Assembly (NCBI GenBank): GCA_963733935.1 | Contig: CAVTEQ010000005.1 | Span: 186,001-250,000 of the forward strand | DNA from: JAHFUA01 sp963733935 | GTDB taxonomy: Bacteria; Acidobacteriota; Terriglobia; Terriglobales; Acidobacteriaceae | Length of the DNA: 64,000 nucleotides | Direction: 5' to 3' | Shown here: piece by piece, positions 37,175 to 47,409 of the stretch | Layout: each line of letters starts with the position of its first letter | How positions within the stretch are numbered: position 1 is the first letter of the stretch | Program-made: the position numbers and the translations under genes | Notes under the pieces: model-generated | What the model saw: only the letters and a program-made list of their open reading frames with translations | Databases searched by the model: none | What the model was told of the DNA's origin: nothing

Positions 37175-37234
37175 GATAATATCAGCCTGCAGCTAAGCCG
37201 CGTTCAAGGCGTCTTGAACGGCGCTGTCCTATGA
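37175..37234 (+). pseudogene. Duplicated remnant of the PP2C C-terminus
   Basis: The 47 nt at 37175-37221 repeat 36640-36684 of the phosphatase gene almost base for base (GAYAAYATCAGCCTGCAGCT...GTTC..GGCGTC..GAACGG) and encode DNISLQLSRVQGV against DNISLQLIRVRGV. The fragment's frame ends in TGA at 37232-37234, overlapping the ATG of the kinase (ATGA), the arrangement expected if a full PP2C gene once led directly into the kinase gene. Confidence 0.75.
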
Positions 37235-38196
37235 CACCCCTCCATCCCGGGGACCAACTCGATCATTACCGCATCGACAGATTGGTGGCGCGCAGCGGCA
37301 TGGCCTCCATCTTCGCCGCCACCGACCTTCTCACCAACCGCCAGGTCGCCATCAAGGTTCCGCATCCCGAGATGGAGAGCGATCCGGTTTTCTTCGAGCG
37401 CTTCCAGCGCGAGCAGGAAATCGGCGCCAAGCTCGACCATCCCGGCGTGATGAAGGTGTTCACCGATGAAGACCGCAGCCAGGTCTACATGGTGATGGAG
37501 TGGGTCGAGGGGCGGCTGCTGCGGCAGATACTGAACGAGCAGCCGAAACTCCCCATCGAGCGCGCGCTGCGCATCGCGCTGGGCATTTGCGAGGCCCTGA
37601 GTTACATCCACACTCACGGCGTGGTGCACCGCGACCTGAAACCGGAGAACATCATGGTCGATGCCAGCGACCACATTAAGCTTATCGATTTCGGCATCGC
37701 CGCCAATGTCGGCTCGCGGCGCATCACCTTCGCCAAGCTGTCTAATACCATGGGCACGCCCGACTATATTTCACCCGAGCAGGTGCGCGGGAAGCGCGGC
37801 GACGCGCGCAGCGACCTCTACGCGCTCGGCGTGATGCTCTACGAGATGCTGACCGGCAAAGTGCCCTTCACCGGGCCCAACGCTTTCGTCATCATGAACG
37901 ACCGGTTATTGAACAATCCCATCCCGCCGCGCGAGCTCAATCCGGAAATCTCGCCGCAGCTTCAGGAAATCATCTATCGCGCCCTGGAGCGCGAGCCCAA
38001 GAACCGCTACGCCAGCGCCCGCGAGTTCGCGAATGACCTGCAGCATCCCGAACAGGTCGGAGTCTCCGACCGGGCAGAGTTGCACGACTGGCGACGGCGG
38101 CGCACGCCGTGGACGAGAAGGATTTTGTTTTACCTGATGCTGGCGCTGATTCCCATCGTCATTTTTGTGCTGATGTTGTTCCTGGCGCGACGGTGA
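37231..38196 (+). CDS. Membrane-anchored Ser/Thr protein kinase (Hanks type)
   Basis: 321 residues. The kinase domain (about 9-270) has the Gly-loop replaced by VARSGMASIFAAT, VAIKVPHPE (catalytic Lys), HRDLKPENIMV (catalytic loop), DFGIA (Mg2+) and GTPDYISPEQVRG (activation segment). A basic linker, WRRRRTPWTRR, precedes one C-terminal transmembrane helix (ILFYLMLALIPIVIFVLMLF), so the kinase is a tail-anchored cytoplasmic domain without an external sensor. It probably works against the PP2C phosphatase encoded just upstream. Confidence 0.93.
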   Translation: MTPLHPGDQLDHYRIDRLVARSGMASIFAATDLLTNRQVAIKVPHPEMESDPVFFERFQREQEIGAKLDHPGVMKVFTDEDRSQVYMVMEWVEGRLLRQILNEQPKLPIERALRIALGICEALSYIHTHGVVHRDLKPENIMVDASDHIKLIDFGIAANVGSRRITFAKLSNTMGTPDYISPEQVRGKRGDARSDLYALGVMLYEMLTGKVPFTGPNAFVIMNDRLLNNPIPPRELNPEISPQLQEIIYRALEREPKNRYASAREFANDLQHPEQVGVSDRAELHDWRRRRTPWTRRILFYLMLALIPIVIFVLMLFLARR

Positions 38197-38582
38197 GATA
38201 CTTGACGGTTCTATAGAAGGGGATGTCAAGAGAAAACACTTCAGCTCGTCGCAGAGAGTGGGGTCTTCTCTGACATCCAGCCCCTAGGCGCGGTAGCGGG
38301 TGGCGTCGGCACGCTCTTCCTTCCGGATCCTGGCTCGGCGTTCTTCGCTGCGTGTCGTTGCGCCAATCAGCAGTGCGGTGGCAAAGTGCCAACCATGTCA
38401 TCTGGGAATATTATCTCTCACTCCTGGGCTAGGCCATCGTGACTGAGTCATGGCATTGAGGGCCACAAATTCCCCGGGACCGTGCGCTATATAGGTGCAC
38501 AATGAATGCAATTACACCCCCAGACAAGCTCCGCTTGTCTGGCACCCCAAGTGTGCTGGTCGGGCTTACCTGGGCTACCCGC
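38197..38582. other. 386-bp spacer between convergent genes
   Basis: No gene supported. It holds a loose dyad, AGGGGATGTCA (about 38217) against TGACATCCAGCCCCT (about 38271), and a compact hairpin at 38520-38542. The middle has GC-rich unassigned sequence. Confidence 0.4.
38520..38542. repeat. Perfect 10-bp hairpin
   Basis: CCAGACAAGC-TCC-GCTTGTCTGG. It lies 40 bp beyond the stop of the TPR gene. No T-run on either side; resembles a REP-like palindrome more than a terminator. Confidence 0.55.
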
Positions 38583-39665
38583 CTACTTTTTCTTCTGAAA
38601 GGTGGTGTCAACCTTCGCGCCGATACTGTTCAGCAGCTCCTTGGCGCTATCGGCGTGGGATCCAGTGGGAGCCAGCGCCAGGTACTTATTGAGGTTTTCC
38701 GCCGTGCCTGGCGGCGCCACCATCTTGTTGTCCTTCAGCGTGGCTTTAGCCAGCAGATTGACGCCTTTCCAATAGTAGGCGTCAGCGCGGTTAGGATCGG
38801 CGGCGAGCGCCTTGTCGAAGGCAGCATTGGCCTCGTCGACCTTGCCCGCGTTGGTGAGGACGGCGCCCAGATTGTAGTAGTAGGTGGCGGCATTCGTGGT
38901 GTCGAGCTGGGCGGCGGTCGAATACTCGTTCGCCGCCTCCTCGGCTTTTCCCAACTTGGCGTAGGCTTGCCCCAGATTATTGTGGTAAGCGGGTTCCGCA
39001 CTCTTGAGGGCGATGGCCTTCTTGTAGGCCTCTACCGCCTGGCCATAGTCCTCGGCCGCGGCCGCGCGATCCGTTCCCGGCTTGCCGCCGGCACTCACAT
39101 AAGCCGCCCCCAGCCGGGCCCACACGATGGGCTGGGTGGAATCGATTTCCGTGGCTCGCTTATAGATGGAAATCGCGCGATCAAGATCGGCTTTGTCCTC
39201 GGCCGTCTTCGCCTCCGCCAGCATCTGGTTCAAGTTCTGGACTTTGGCCTGGTCGGCCTCGGCTGCCTTGCGCTGGTCCTCGATCTGCTTGCGCTGCTCG
39301 GGCGTCAGCTGCTTTAACTCTTCCTGCTTCTGTTCCTCGTGGGCCCGGGGAAGGTCAATGTCGATGACTTTTTCCTCGCCGTTGGCCGAGACATCCCGAT
39401 TAAAGAGCACCTTGCCGTCCTTGCTTAAGGTGAGGTGGTAATTGCCCAGAATCACGCCGATGTTGATGAAGTTGCCGTTCTTGTCCGTCTTCATCGTGAA
39501 CTTCTGGCCGTTCTCACGGTTGGACAATACGATCTCGGCATCGGGAAGCGGTTTGCCATCGCTCCCCACCACGTGTCCGTGCACCGTGACCCGTTGCGCG
39601 GAGGCAGAGAGTGAGACCACGGCAGTAAAGACGGCGAGCGCCAGGAGTGAGCAGATTGATTTCAT
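38583..39665 (-). CDS. Secreted TPR protein with carboxypeptidase-regulatory-like domain
   Basis: 360 residues. The signal peptide (MKSICSLLALAVFTAVVSLS...ASAQ) is followed by a CarboxypepD-regulatory-like beta-sandwich (about 25-105: VTVHGHVVGSDGKPLPDAEIVL). A Lys/Glu/Gln-rich coiled segment (about 108-150) leads to at least four TPR units (DLDRAISIYKRATEIDSTQP; AVEAYKKAIALKSAEPAYHN; ANEYSTAAQLDTTNAATYYY; ANAAFDKALAADPNRADAYY). ATG 39665 is chosen because GGAGG sits at the right distance; the ATG six codons upstream is weaker. Probably a periplasmic scaffold; partners unknown. Confidence 0.85.
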   Translation of the reverse strand: MKSICSLLALAVFTAVVSLSASAQRVTVHGHVVGSDGKPLPDAEIVLSNRENGQKFTMKTDKNGNFINIGVILGNYHLTLSKDGKVLFNRDVSANGEEKVIDIDLPRAHEEQKQEELKQLTPEQRKQIEDQRKAAEADQAKVQNLNQMLAEAKTAEDKADLDRAISIYKRATEIDSTQPIVWARLGAAYVSAGGKPGTDRAAAAEDYGQAVEAYKKAIALKSAEPAYHNNLGQAYAKLGKAEEAANEYSTAAQLDTTNAATYYYNLGAVLTNAGKVDEANAAFDKALAADPNRADAYYWKGVNLLAKATLKDNKMVAPPGTAENLNKYLALAPTGSHADSAKELLNSIGAKVDTTFQKKK

Positions 39666-39698
39666 TCCGTTGCCTCCGGCCATGAGTACCGGTAGATT

Positions 39699-40399
39699 TT
39701 ACGAATGAGCAACCGCGTGCGGCGCATAAGCGATCGGATCGGAAGCGCCCGCCGCCGCAAATGCCCGGAGGCGCAACACGCAGCTTTCACAGACGCCGCA
39801 TGCCGCGTCCTCGCGGGTATAACAACTCCACGTTAAATCGAAGGGCGCGCCCAGTTCAAGGCCAAGGCTTACGATCTCGGCTTTGCGCAAGCCGATCAGC
39901 GGCGTGACCACCTCGATGCGGCCTTCGCGCGTGCCCGCCCGCACTACCTGCGTTGAACGCGTGGTAGTACTCAGGACGGCAATCCGGATAGCCCGAACTG
40001 TCCTGCTGCACCGCGCCGATGTAGACCTTGTCCGCGCCCAGGACCTCCGCCCAACTCACCGCTACCGCCAGGAAATGCGCGTTGCGGAAGGGAACGTAGG
40101 TGACCGGGATGTTGTGGCCGATCTCGGGGCGCGGCATCGGGGACCGCGATGCGGTCGTCGGTAAGCGCGGAACCTCCGATAGCACGCAACGCCTCGTTGC
40201 GCACCACCAGGCGCTCGCGGAGTTGCAGACGGTCACAGATCGCCGAGAAAGACCGGCGCTCGCGCTCTTCCGTGCGCTGTCCGTAGCTGACGTGCACCGC
40301 GGCGGCATCGTGGTCTCGCCCCGCCAGGGCGGCGCAGACGCAGGAATCCATCCCTCCGCTCAGGAGGACCACCGCGCGGGTTTTGGCGCTTGAGGCCAT
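39699..40399 (-). CDS. queC: 7-cyano-7-deazaguanine synthase, broken by two frameshifts
   Basis: ATP-dependent conversion of 7-carboxy-7-deazaguanine to preQ0 in queuosine synthesis. The parts lie in three frames. The first is AVVLLSGGMDSCVCAALA (PP-loop) to ALTDDRIAVP; the second is PEIGHNIPVTYVPFRNAHFL...DKVYIGAVQQDSSGYPDC to YHAFNA; the third is RAGTREGRIEVVTPLIGLRK to the Zn site CYTREDAACGVCESCVLR. The breaks are one extra base in the four-base run 40139-40142 and one extra base at 39947-39948. Repaired, the protein is about 233 residues, normal for QueC. The literal frames are 39971-40399, 39856-40308 and 39699-39944. It is grouped with queE and queD. Confidence 0.88.
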
Positions 40400-40433
40400 G
40401 GAGAGTGCGAACGGGAGATTTTACTCAATTTGG

Positions 40434-40592
40434 CCGTCGGTCGTCGGTCTCGGTCGTCGGCCGCAAACCAGCGTGACGATGGTGTCCCGCATCTGCCCGG
40501 CTTTGGCAGATGTGGGTGGTCCACAGAGAGAGCAAGGCCGCCCGCACTTCCATTTCCCGCCCGAAGACCCACGACCAAAGGCCGACGACCGC
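40434..40592. repeat. Split dyad of iterated GGTCGTCGG words (family F, copy 1)
   Basis: GGCCGTCGGTCGTCGGTCTC at the left and ACGACCAAAGGCCGACGACC at the right, separated by about 90 bp of other sequence, lie between queC and queE. The same word family recurs at 51930-51963 and 54448-54530. Confidence 0.7.
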
Positions 40593-40594
40593 CT

Positions 40595-41275
40595 TCACAC
40601 TCCCTTCATCGACGGCTCCCAGATGAACTTATGCATCTGCAATCCGAGGCGCACTTCCAAGCGGTCGGCCAGGATCCATTCCGCCAACTGCTGTGGGTCC
40701 AGCAGACAATGCGAGGCGTCACGGGCGCCGGTGGCGTCCTTGCGAAACGCGGGCGAGAAGATGACCGAGCCCACACGCGACGCGAGCTGGTTGCGCCGCG
40801 TGAAGTCGCGGGCGAAGTCATAATCGGCGCGGTCGGCGAGCACAAACTTGATTTCGTCGCGAGCCGTGAGCGTTGCCAGGTTCTGCTCGCGGAAGGCGCC
40901 GAACTCGCCCGAGTGCGGGCACTTCACATCCACGATCTTGATGACCTGCGAGGGAACATTCTCCAGCGGGCGCTCACCGCTGGTTTCGAGCAGAACGGTG
41001 TAGCCGAGCGCAAGCAGCCGCTCCATCAGCGGCACGGTGTCGCGCTCTTGCAGCAGAGGCTCGCCGCCGGTGATCTCGACCAGTCCCGAGGGCGCCAGCC
41101 GGCGCACTTCCGCTTCCACTTCGTCCAGACTCATCTTGCGGCCGCCGGAGAAGGTGTACTCGCTGTCGCACCAGGTGCAGCGCAGGTTGCAGCCCGTCAG
41201 CCGCACGAAGACGCACGGCAGCCCCGCGTAAGAAGATTCGCCCTGGAGGGAGCGGTAGATTTCGGTGATCTGCAT
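40595..41275 (-). CDS. queE: 7-carboxy-7-deazaguanine synthase (radical SAM)
   Basis: Converts 6-carboxytetrahydropterin to 7-carboxy-7-deazaguanine in queuosine biosynthesis. The cluster-binding motif GCNLRCTWCDSEYTF has the family's CX3CX2C spacing, preceded by IYRSLQGESSYAGLPCVFVR. VEITGGEPLLQ is the SAM-binding GGEP motif. The C-terminal DPQQLAEWILADR and KFIWEP are conserved. 226 residues, intact. It lies between queC and queD on the same strand, so the product of queD and the substrate of queC are handled by neighbouring genes. Confidence 0.95.
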   Translation of the reverse strand: MQITEIYRSLQGESSYAGLPCVFVRLTGCNLRCTWCDSEYTFSGGRKMSLDEVEAEVRRLAPSGLVEITGGEPLLQERDTVPLMERLLALGYTVLLETSGERPLENVPSQVIKIVDVKCPHSGEFGAFREQNLATLTARDEIKFVLADRADYDFARDFTRRNQLASRVGSVIFSPAFRKDATGARDASHCLLDPQQLAEWILADRLEVRLGLQMHKFIWEPSMKGV

Positions 41276-41279
41276 GACA

Positions 41280-41374
41280 ATTTGTAATTTGAAATTTGTA
41301 ATTTGTAAATTTCCGAAGAGCGTCGGCGGAGTTCGGCTTTAAAAAATTACCAATTACAAATTACCAATTACAAA
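41280..41374. repeat. AT-rich dyad of iterated AATTTGTAATTTG words (family D, copy 2)
   Basis: AATTTGTAATTTGAAATTTG at the left and AATTACCAATTACAAATTACCAATTACAAAT at the right, loop about 40 nt. It is clearly the same family as 3275-3361, 38 kb away. It fills the queE-queD gap. Confidence 0.8.
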
Positions 41375-41381
41375 TCGGCGG

Positions 41382-41759
41382 TCATTCGAAGTACGTCGCC
41401 GTGGTCGTATCCGTCTCCCACACGGTCACGTCCTTCACGCGCACCCGGCCGTTGGTCACCGCCCGCAGCTTCGCCTGGGTTTTATCATAAAAGTACTTGG
41501 CGAGGTTCTCGGCCGAGGGATTGAGCGCGGTAAAGGGCTCTACGTCGTTGATCATCTGGTGGTCGAGGCGATCCACCGTGTCGCGCATGACGTCCTTCAG
41601 ATCCTTGAAATCCAGCAGCAGTCCGGCGCGGTCCAGCTCCTCGCCGCACAACGTGACCCGCACTTTGTAGTTGTGCCCATGCGGGTTCTCGCACTTCCCG
41701 CGATAATTGCGCAGATAGTGTCCGGCAGCGAAGGTGTCTTCGACGGTGATCTGGAACAT
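41382..41759 (-). CDS. queD: 6-carboxy-5,6,7,8-tetrahydropterin synthase
   Basis: First committed step of queuosine synthesis, from 7,8-dihydroneopterin triphosphate. A 125-residue T-fold enzyme with Zn ligands in AGHYLRNYRGKCENPHGHNY (His, then Cys and HGH), the catalytic Cys in GKCE, LLLDFKDLK and the conserved LDHQMIND and NPSAENLAKYFY. Intact. First gene of the queD-queE-queC set. Confidence 0.95.
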   Translation of the reverse strand: MFQITVEDTFAAGHYLRNYRGKCENPHGHNYKVRVTLCGEELDRAGLLLDFKDLKDVMRDTVDRLDHQMINDVEPFTALNPSAENLAKYFYDKTQAKLRAVTNGRVRVKDVTVWETDTTTATYFE

Positions 41760-41879
41760 AGAACCGCTCTTGGCTGTTGGCCCTTGGCTCTTCGCTCATG
41801 GGCCTGATTTCATTGTATCGCGACGATGCCGGGCCGCGTGGAGGTCGGTGCTGTTAAATACGTCCGCGGCGAGTGCAGC

Positions 41880-43883
<2,004 letters not shown>

Positions 43884-43917
43884 GGCGTTCTCTATAATAG
43901 TCGCACGGGCTGGCGGT

Positions 43918-43956
43918 GTAGCGCCGCCGTCCCGGGGGCTGGGAAGCCGGCGCTAC
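43918..43956. repeat. GC-rich hairpin between dinG-like gene and der
   Basis: GTAGCGCCGCCGTCCC and GGGAAGCCGGCGCTAC form arms with 13 of 16 positions complementary around GGGGGCT. A compact palindromic intergenic element in the shared upstream region of two divergent genes. Confidence 0.55.
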
Positions 43957-43987
43957 CGTCCGCAGCAATCGCGTGAAATCACCATCC

Positions 43988-45355
43988 ATGACGCAAGCAC
44001 CGGCAAAACCTCTGACCCTCGCCATCGTAGGCCGGCCCAACGTGGGCAAGTCGACGCTGTTCAACCGGATGATCGGCAAGCGCCGCGCCATCGTCGGCGA
44101 CGAGCCTGGCATCACGCGCGACCGGCTGTATGGCGAGACCGACTGGCAAGGCCGCCATCTGCGTGTGGTCGATACCGGCGGAATTCTCCCCGAAGACAAC
44201 GAACTGATCCCGACGGAAATCTTTCGCCAGGCGCGCGTGGCGCTCGACGAAGCCGATGCCGTGATCATGGTGGTGGACGGCCGCTCCGAGTTGGCCGCGC
44301 CCGACATGGAGCTGGCGCGCCTGCTGCTGCGCGGCGGCAAGCCGCTGTTTCTGGCAGTCAATAAGATCGACACGCTCGGGCAGGAGGCCGATGTCGAGGA
44401 TTTCCGCCGCCTGGGCATCGGCGAGATGTTTCCCGTGTCGTCGGAACATGGCACTGGCGTAGCCGAGTTGCTGGACGCGGTTCTGGAAAAGATCAACGCA
44501 GAGGACGCGGAGAGGGAGACCGAGGCCGCGGAGGAAACCACAGAAGAGGTTCACGAGACCAAGGTCGCGATCATCGGCCGGCCAAACGTGGGCAAGTCGA
44601 CGCTGCTAAACCGGCTCACCGGGACGGCACGCGCCATCGTCTCGCCCATCCCCGGCACAACGCGCGACGCCGTGGACGAACTGGTCGAGCGCGACGGTCT
44701 TCGCTACCGCTTCATCGATACCGCCGGAATCCGCCGCAAGGGCAAAACCAAGCTGATGGCAGAGAAACTATCCGTGGTGATGGCGCGCAAGCACCTGGAG
44801 GCCGCCGACGTAGCCCTGCTGGTGATCGATGCGGTCGAAGGCGTCACCGCGCTCGACGCCAACATCGCCGGCTACGCGCACGAGAGCGGGCGCTCGCTCA
44901 TTATTCTGGTCAACAAGTGGGACCTGGTCGGACCCGGCCGGGCCGACGGCAAGAAGCCTGCCGACCGCAGCAAGTTTGAACAGCAAGTGCGCGACCAGCT
45001 CAAGTTCCTCAGCTACGCGCCGGTGCTGTTCGTCAGCGCCACCTCGGGCAAGGGGATGGAGAAAGTATTGCCGATGCTGCAAGAGGTGGCGGCGGAGCGG
45101 CGGAAGCGCATCTCGACCTCGGAGATGAACCGCTTCCTGCAGATGGTCGACTTCGAGCGCGCCTCGGTGCCGGCATCGAAGCGCGTGAAGATCTATTACC
45201 TGACGCAGGCTGCCGTCGCGCCGCCCACGTTCATCCTGTTCACCGACCGCCCGGTGAAGCTGCACTTTTCCTACGAACGCTTCCTCGAAAACCAGATCCG
45301 GCGCGCGTTCGGGTTCGTCGGCACGCCGATCTGGATCAAGAACCGCGCGCGGTGA
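43988..45355 (+). CDS. der: Ribosome-assembly GTPase Der (EngA)
   Basis: Double-GTPase needed for 50S subunit maturation. G domain 1: IVGRPNVGKSTLFNRM, DTGGILPEDN, NKID. An acidic linker (AEDAERETEAAEETTEE) precedes G domain 2: IIGRPNVGKSTLLNRL, DTAGIRRKGK, NKWD. The C-terminal KH-like domain ends GFVGTPIWIKNRAR. 455 residues from ATG 43988; the GTG five codons upstream is less likely. Its 3' end faces trmFO across a hairpin repeat. Confidence 0.97.
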   Translation: MTQAPAKPLTLAIVGRPNVGKSTLFNRMIGKRRAIVGDEPGITRDRLYGETDWQGRHLRVVDTGGILPEDNELIPTEIFRQARVALDEADAVIMVVDGRSELAAPDMELARLLLRGGKPLFLAVNKIDTLGQEADVEDFRRLGIGEMFPVSSEHGTGVAELLDAVLEKINAEDAERETEAAEETTEEVHETKVAIIGRPNVGKSTLLNRLTGTARAIVSPIPGTTRDAVDELVERDGLRYRFIDTAGIRRKGKTKLMAEKLSVVMARKHLEAADVALLVIDAVEGVTALDANIAGYAHESGRSLIILVNKWDLVGPGRADGKKPADRSKFEQQVRDQLKFLSYAPVLFVSATSGKGMEKVLPMLQEVAAERRKRISTSEMNRFLQMVDFERASVPASKRVKIYYLTQAAVAPPTFILFTDRPVKLHFSYERFLENQIRRAFGFVGTPIWIKNRAR

Positions 45356-45361
45356 ACTTCT

Positions 45362-45432
45362 GCCACAGAGACACGGAGGCACGGAGAATGCAAAAGATCT
45401 CAAACTCTTTGTGTCTCTGTGCCTCTGTGGCT
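45362..45432. repeat. Hairpin of iterated CACAGAG words (family A, copy 2)
   Basis: GCCACAGAGACACGGAGGCA at the left and TGTGTCTCTGTGCCTCTGTG at the right. Same family as 954-1020. The literal trmFO frame runs through it and so gains a tail reading ATEAQRHKEF. Confidence 0.85.
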
Positions 45433-46736
45433 AACTGCCCACCAACTGTCGAACTCGCGCAACGCCCGCTCGCATTGCAGGCGATGACGTTGGGCGCGGT
45501 CTCGCACGCGCTGGGCTCAAGCGGCGGCAGCAGGTCGAAGGTGATGTTTGCCGGTTGGAAATTCTTTGGGTCGGCATGCGTGATGTAGTGCACCAGCGAG
45601 CCGAATGCCGAAGCGCGCGGCGGCGGCAGCGGTTCGGCTTCCGTGGCAAGCGCGGCAGCGTGAATGCCTGCCATCAGCCCAGCGGCAATCGATTCGGTGT
45701 AGCCCTCGACCCCGCAGATTTGTCCTGCGAATAAAACATTGGGATGCGCTTTCATCTGCAGCGTCGCCGTCAGCAGCGATGGCGCGTTGATGTAGGTATT
45801 TCGGTGGATCTGACCGTAGCGCAGGAAGCGCGCGTTTTCCAGGCCGGGGATCAGGCGGAAGACACGCTGCTGCTCGCCGAACCTCAAGTGATTCTGAAAT
45901 CCGACGAGGTTGTAGGAGTCGGCGCGCAGGTTCTCGCGACGCAATTGCACCACGGCGTGCGGCTGTTTTTGAGTGCGGGGATCGCGCAGGCCCACCGGCT
46001 TCATCGGCCCGAAGCGCAGGGTGTCGCGTCCGCGCCGCGCCAACTCTTCGATGGGCAGGCAGGCCTCGAAGTAATTCAGCTTCTCCCAGTCGCGCTCCTC
46101 CACCGATTCGGCCGCCAGCAGCGCATCGTAGAAGCTGTCGTACTCCTCACGCGTGAACGGACAATTGATGTAGTCGGCGGTGCCTTTGTCATAGCGCGCA
46201 GCCAGGTAGACGCGCTCCATGTCGATGGACTCGGCCTCAACGATGGGGCTGATGGAATCGTAGAAGTAGAGATGCTGGCTCCCGCTGAGGCGCGCGATCT
46301 CGCGGGAGAGTGCGTCGGATGTCAGCGGGCCGGTACCGATGATGGTAATGCCGCCGTGCTCGTCCACCCAGGTGACTTCTTCGCGGTGCACGTGGATGCG
46401 CGGTTCGCCGGAGATCGCACTGGTGACCTTTGCCGCGAAAAGTTCCCGGTCCACGGCCAGCGCGTGACCCGCGGGGACTGCAGTCTCGCGCGCGATCTCC
46501 AGCAAGAACGAGCCGGCGCGCCGCATCTCTTCTTTCAGCAGCCAGGGCGCGGTGTGTTCGCTCTCGGACTTGAGAGAATTCGAGCAAACCAGCTCGGCCA
46601 TGTGTCCGGTCTGGTGCGCGGGCGTCGAGCGTACCGGACGCATCTCGTAGAGATCGACGTCGAGCCCGCGCCGGGCAAGCTGCCAGGCAGCTTCGGTGCC
46701 CGCTAAGCCAGCGCCAATGACTCTGATCTTTGGCAT
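45400..46736 (-). CDS. trmFO: Folate/FAD-dependent tRNA m5U54 methyltransferase, frame-corrected 3' end
   Basis: Methylates U54 in the T-loop using methylenetetrahydrofolate. FAD-binding IRVIGAGLAGTEAAWQLARR at the N-terminus; the family block HMAELVCSNSLKSE; HRNTYINAPSLL; GQICGVEGYTESIAAGL near the end. The literal frame continues to 45336 with a tail encoded by the hairpin repeat. In the frame reached by restoring one missing base near 45516-45521, the natural C-terminus appears (RVRDRAQRHRLQCERALREF) and stops at 45400. ATG 46736 (MPKIRV) is the start; the TTG two codons before it is unlikely. About 445 residues after repair. Confidence 0.9.
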
Positions 46737-46739
46737 TAG

Positions 46740-46822
46740 CAATCAGCACTCAGCATTCAGCATTCAGCAGAACCGATTCAGTCCGAGGCGGCTGATTGCT
46801 GAGTGCTGACTGCTGATTGCTC
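46740..46822. repeat. Dyad of iterated CAGCATTCAGCA words (family G)
   Basis: AATCAGCACTCAGCATTCAGCATTCAGCA at the left against GGCTGATTGCTGAGTGCTGACTGCTGATTGCT at the right. It lies upstream of trmFO and overlaps the last codons of the acetyltransferase gene. Confidence 0.8.
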
Positions 46823-47293
46823 CGTCGCCAATCGCGTGAGCGCCTCGCCCGTGACCCGCATGGTGAGCCACTCCTTCATGGTCTCGGCGCCGAGCGACTT
46901 GTAGAACTCGATCGACGGCGTGTTCCAGTCAAGCACCTGCCAGACCAGGCGTCCGCAGTTGTTTTTCACGGCGACTCGCGCGAGGTGTACCAGCAGAGCC
47001 TTGCCGATGCCTTTGCCACGAAAGTGCGGGCGGACGAACAAATCTTCGAGGTAGAGACCAGGCTTCCCTTGCCATGTCGAGTAGTTCCAGAAATAGAGGG
47101 CGAAACCGGCGGGCTCGCCCGACCACTCAGCGATGTCCACGCGAAATTTGGGTTCGGGACCGAAGCCATCGCGCAGCAGGTCAGCCTGCGTGGCTACCGC
47201 GGCTTGCGGCTCGCGCTCGTACTCTGCCAGCTCGCGGATGAAGTCCAGTATGAGCGGAACATCAGCCGGGGTTGCGGGTCGTATCTTCAGCAT
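46778..47293 (-). CDS. GNAT-family N-acetyltransferase
   Basis: 171 residues, starting MLKIRPATPADVPLILDFIR at ATG 47293 (the open frame upstream runs through a repeat and is not coding). The acetyl-CoA site is LFVRPHFRGKGIGKALLVHL, and WQVLDWNTPSIEFYKSLGAE is the fourth GNAT motif, as in diamine/spermidine-acetyltransferase-like members. Substrate unknown. The last ~14 residues (EQSAVSTQQSAASD) are encoded by the left end of the family G dyad, so the natural stop has been replaced by repeat DNA. Confidence 0.9.
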   Translation of the reverse strand: MLKIRPATPADVPLILDFIRELAEYEREPQAAVATQADLLRDGFGPEPKFRVDIAEWSGEPAGFALYFWNYSTWQGKPGLYLEDLFVRPHFRGKGIGKALLVHLARVAVKNNCGRLVWQVLDWNTPSIEFYKSLGAETMKEWLTMRVTGEALTRLATEQSAVSTQQSAASD

Positions 47294-47333
47294 GCGCCCT
47301 CGCAGACCCAGTATTATACGTGCCCAAAAAACG

Positions 47334-47409
47334 CCACGGATTCCCACGGATTTGCACGGATTCAGGTAAGAAGAAAGGAAATCCGTGTGTATCCGTGTAA
47401 ATCCGTGGC
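47334..47409. repeat. Dyad of iterated CCACGGATT words (family C)
   Basis: CCACGGATTCCCACGGATTTGCACGGATT at the left; AATCCGTGTGTATCCGTGTAAATCCGTGG at the right. The right end touches the selB stop codon. A single-arm relative (GCGGATTTACGCGGATGAAC) is at 61529-61556. Confidence 0.85.
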
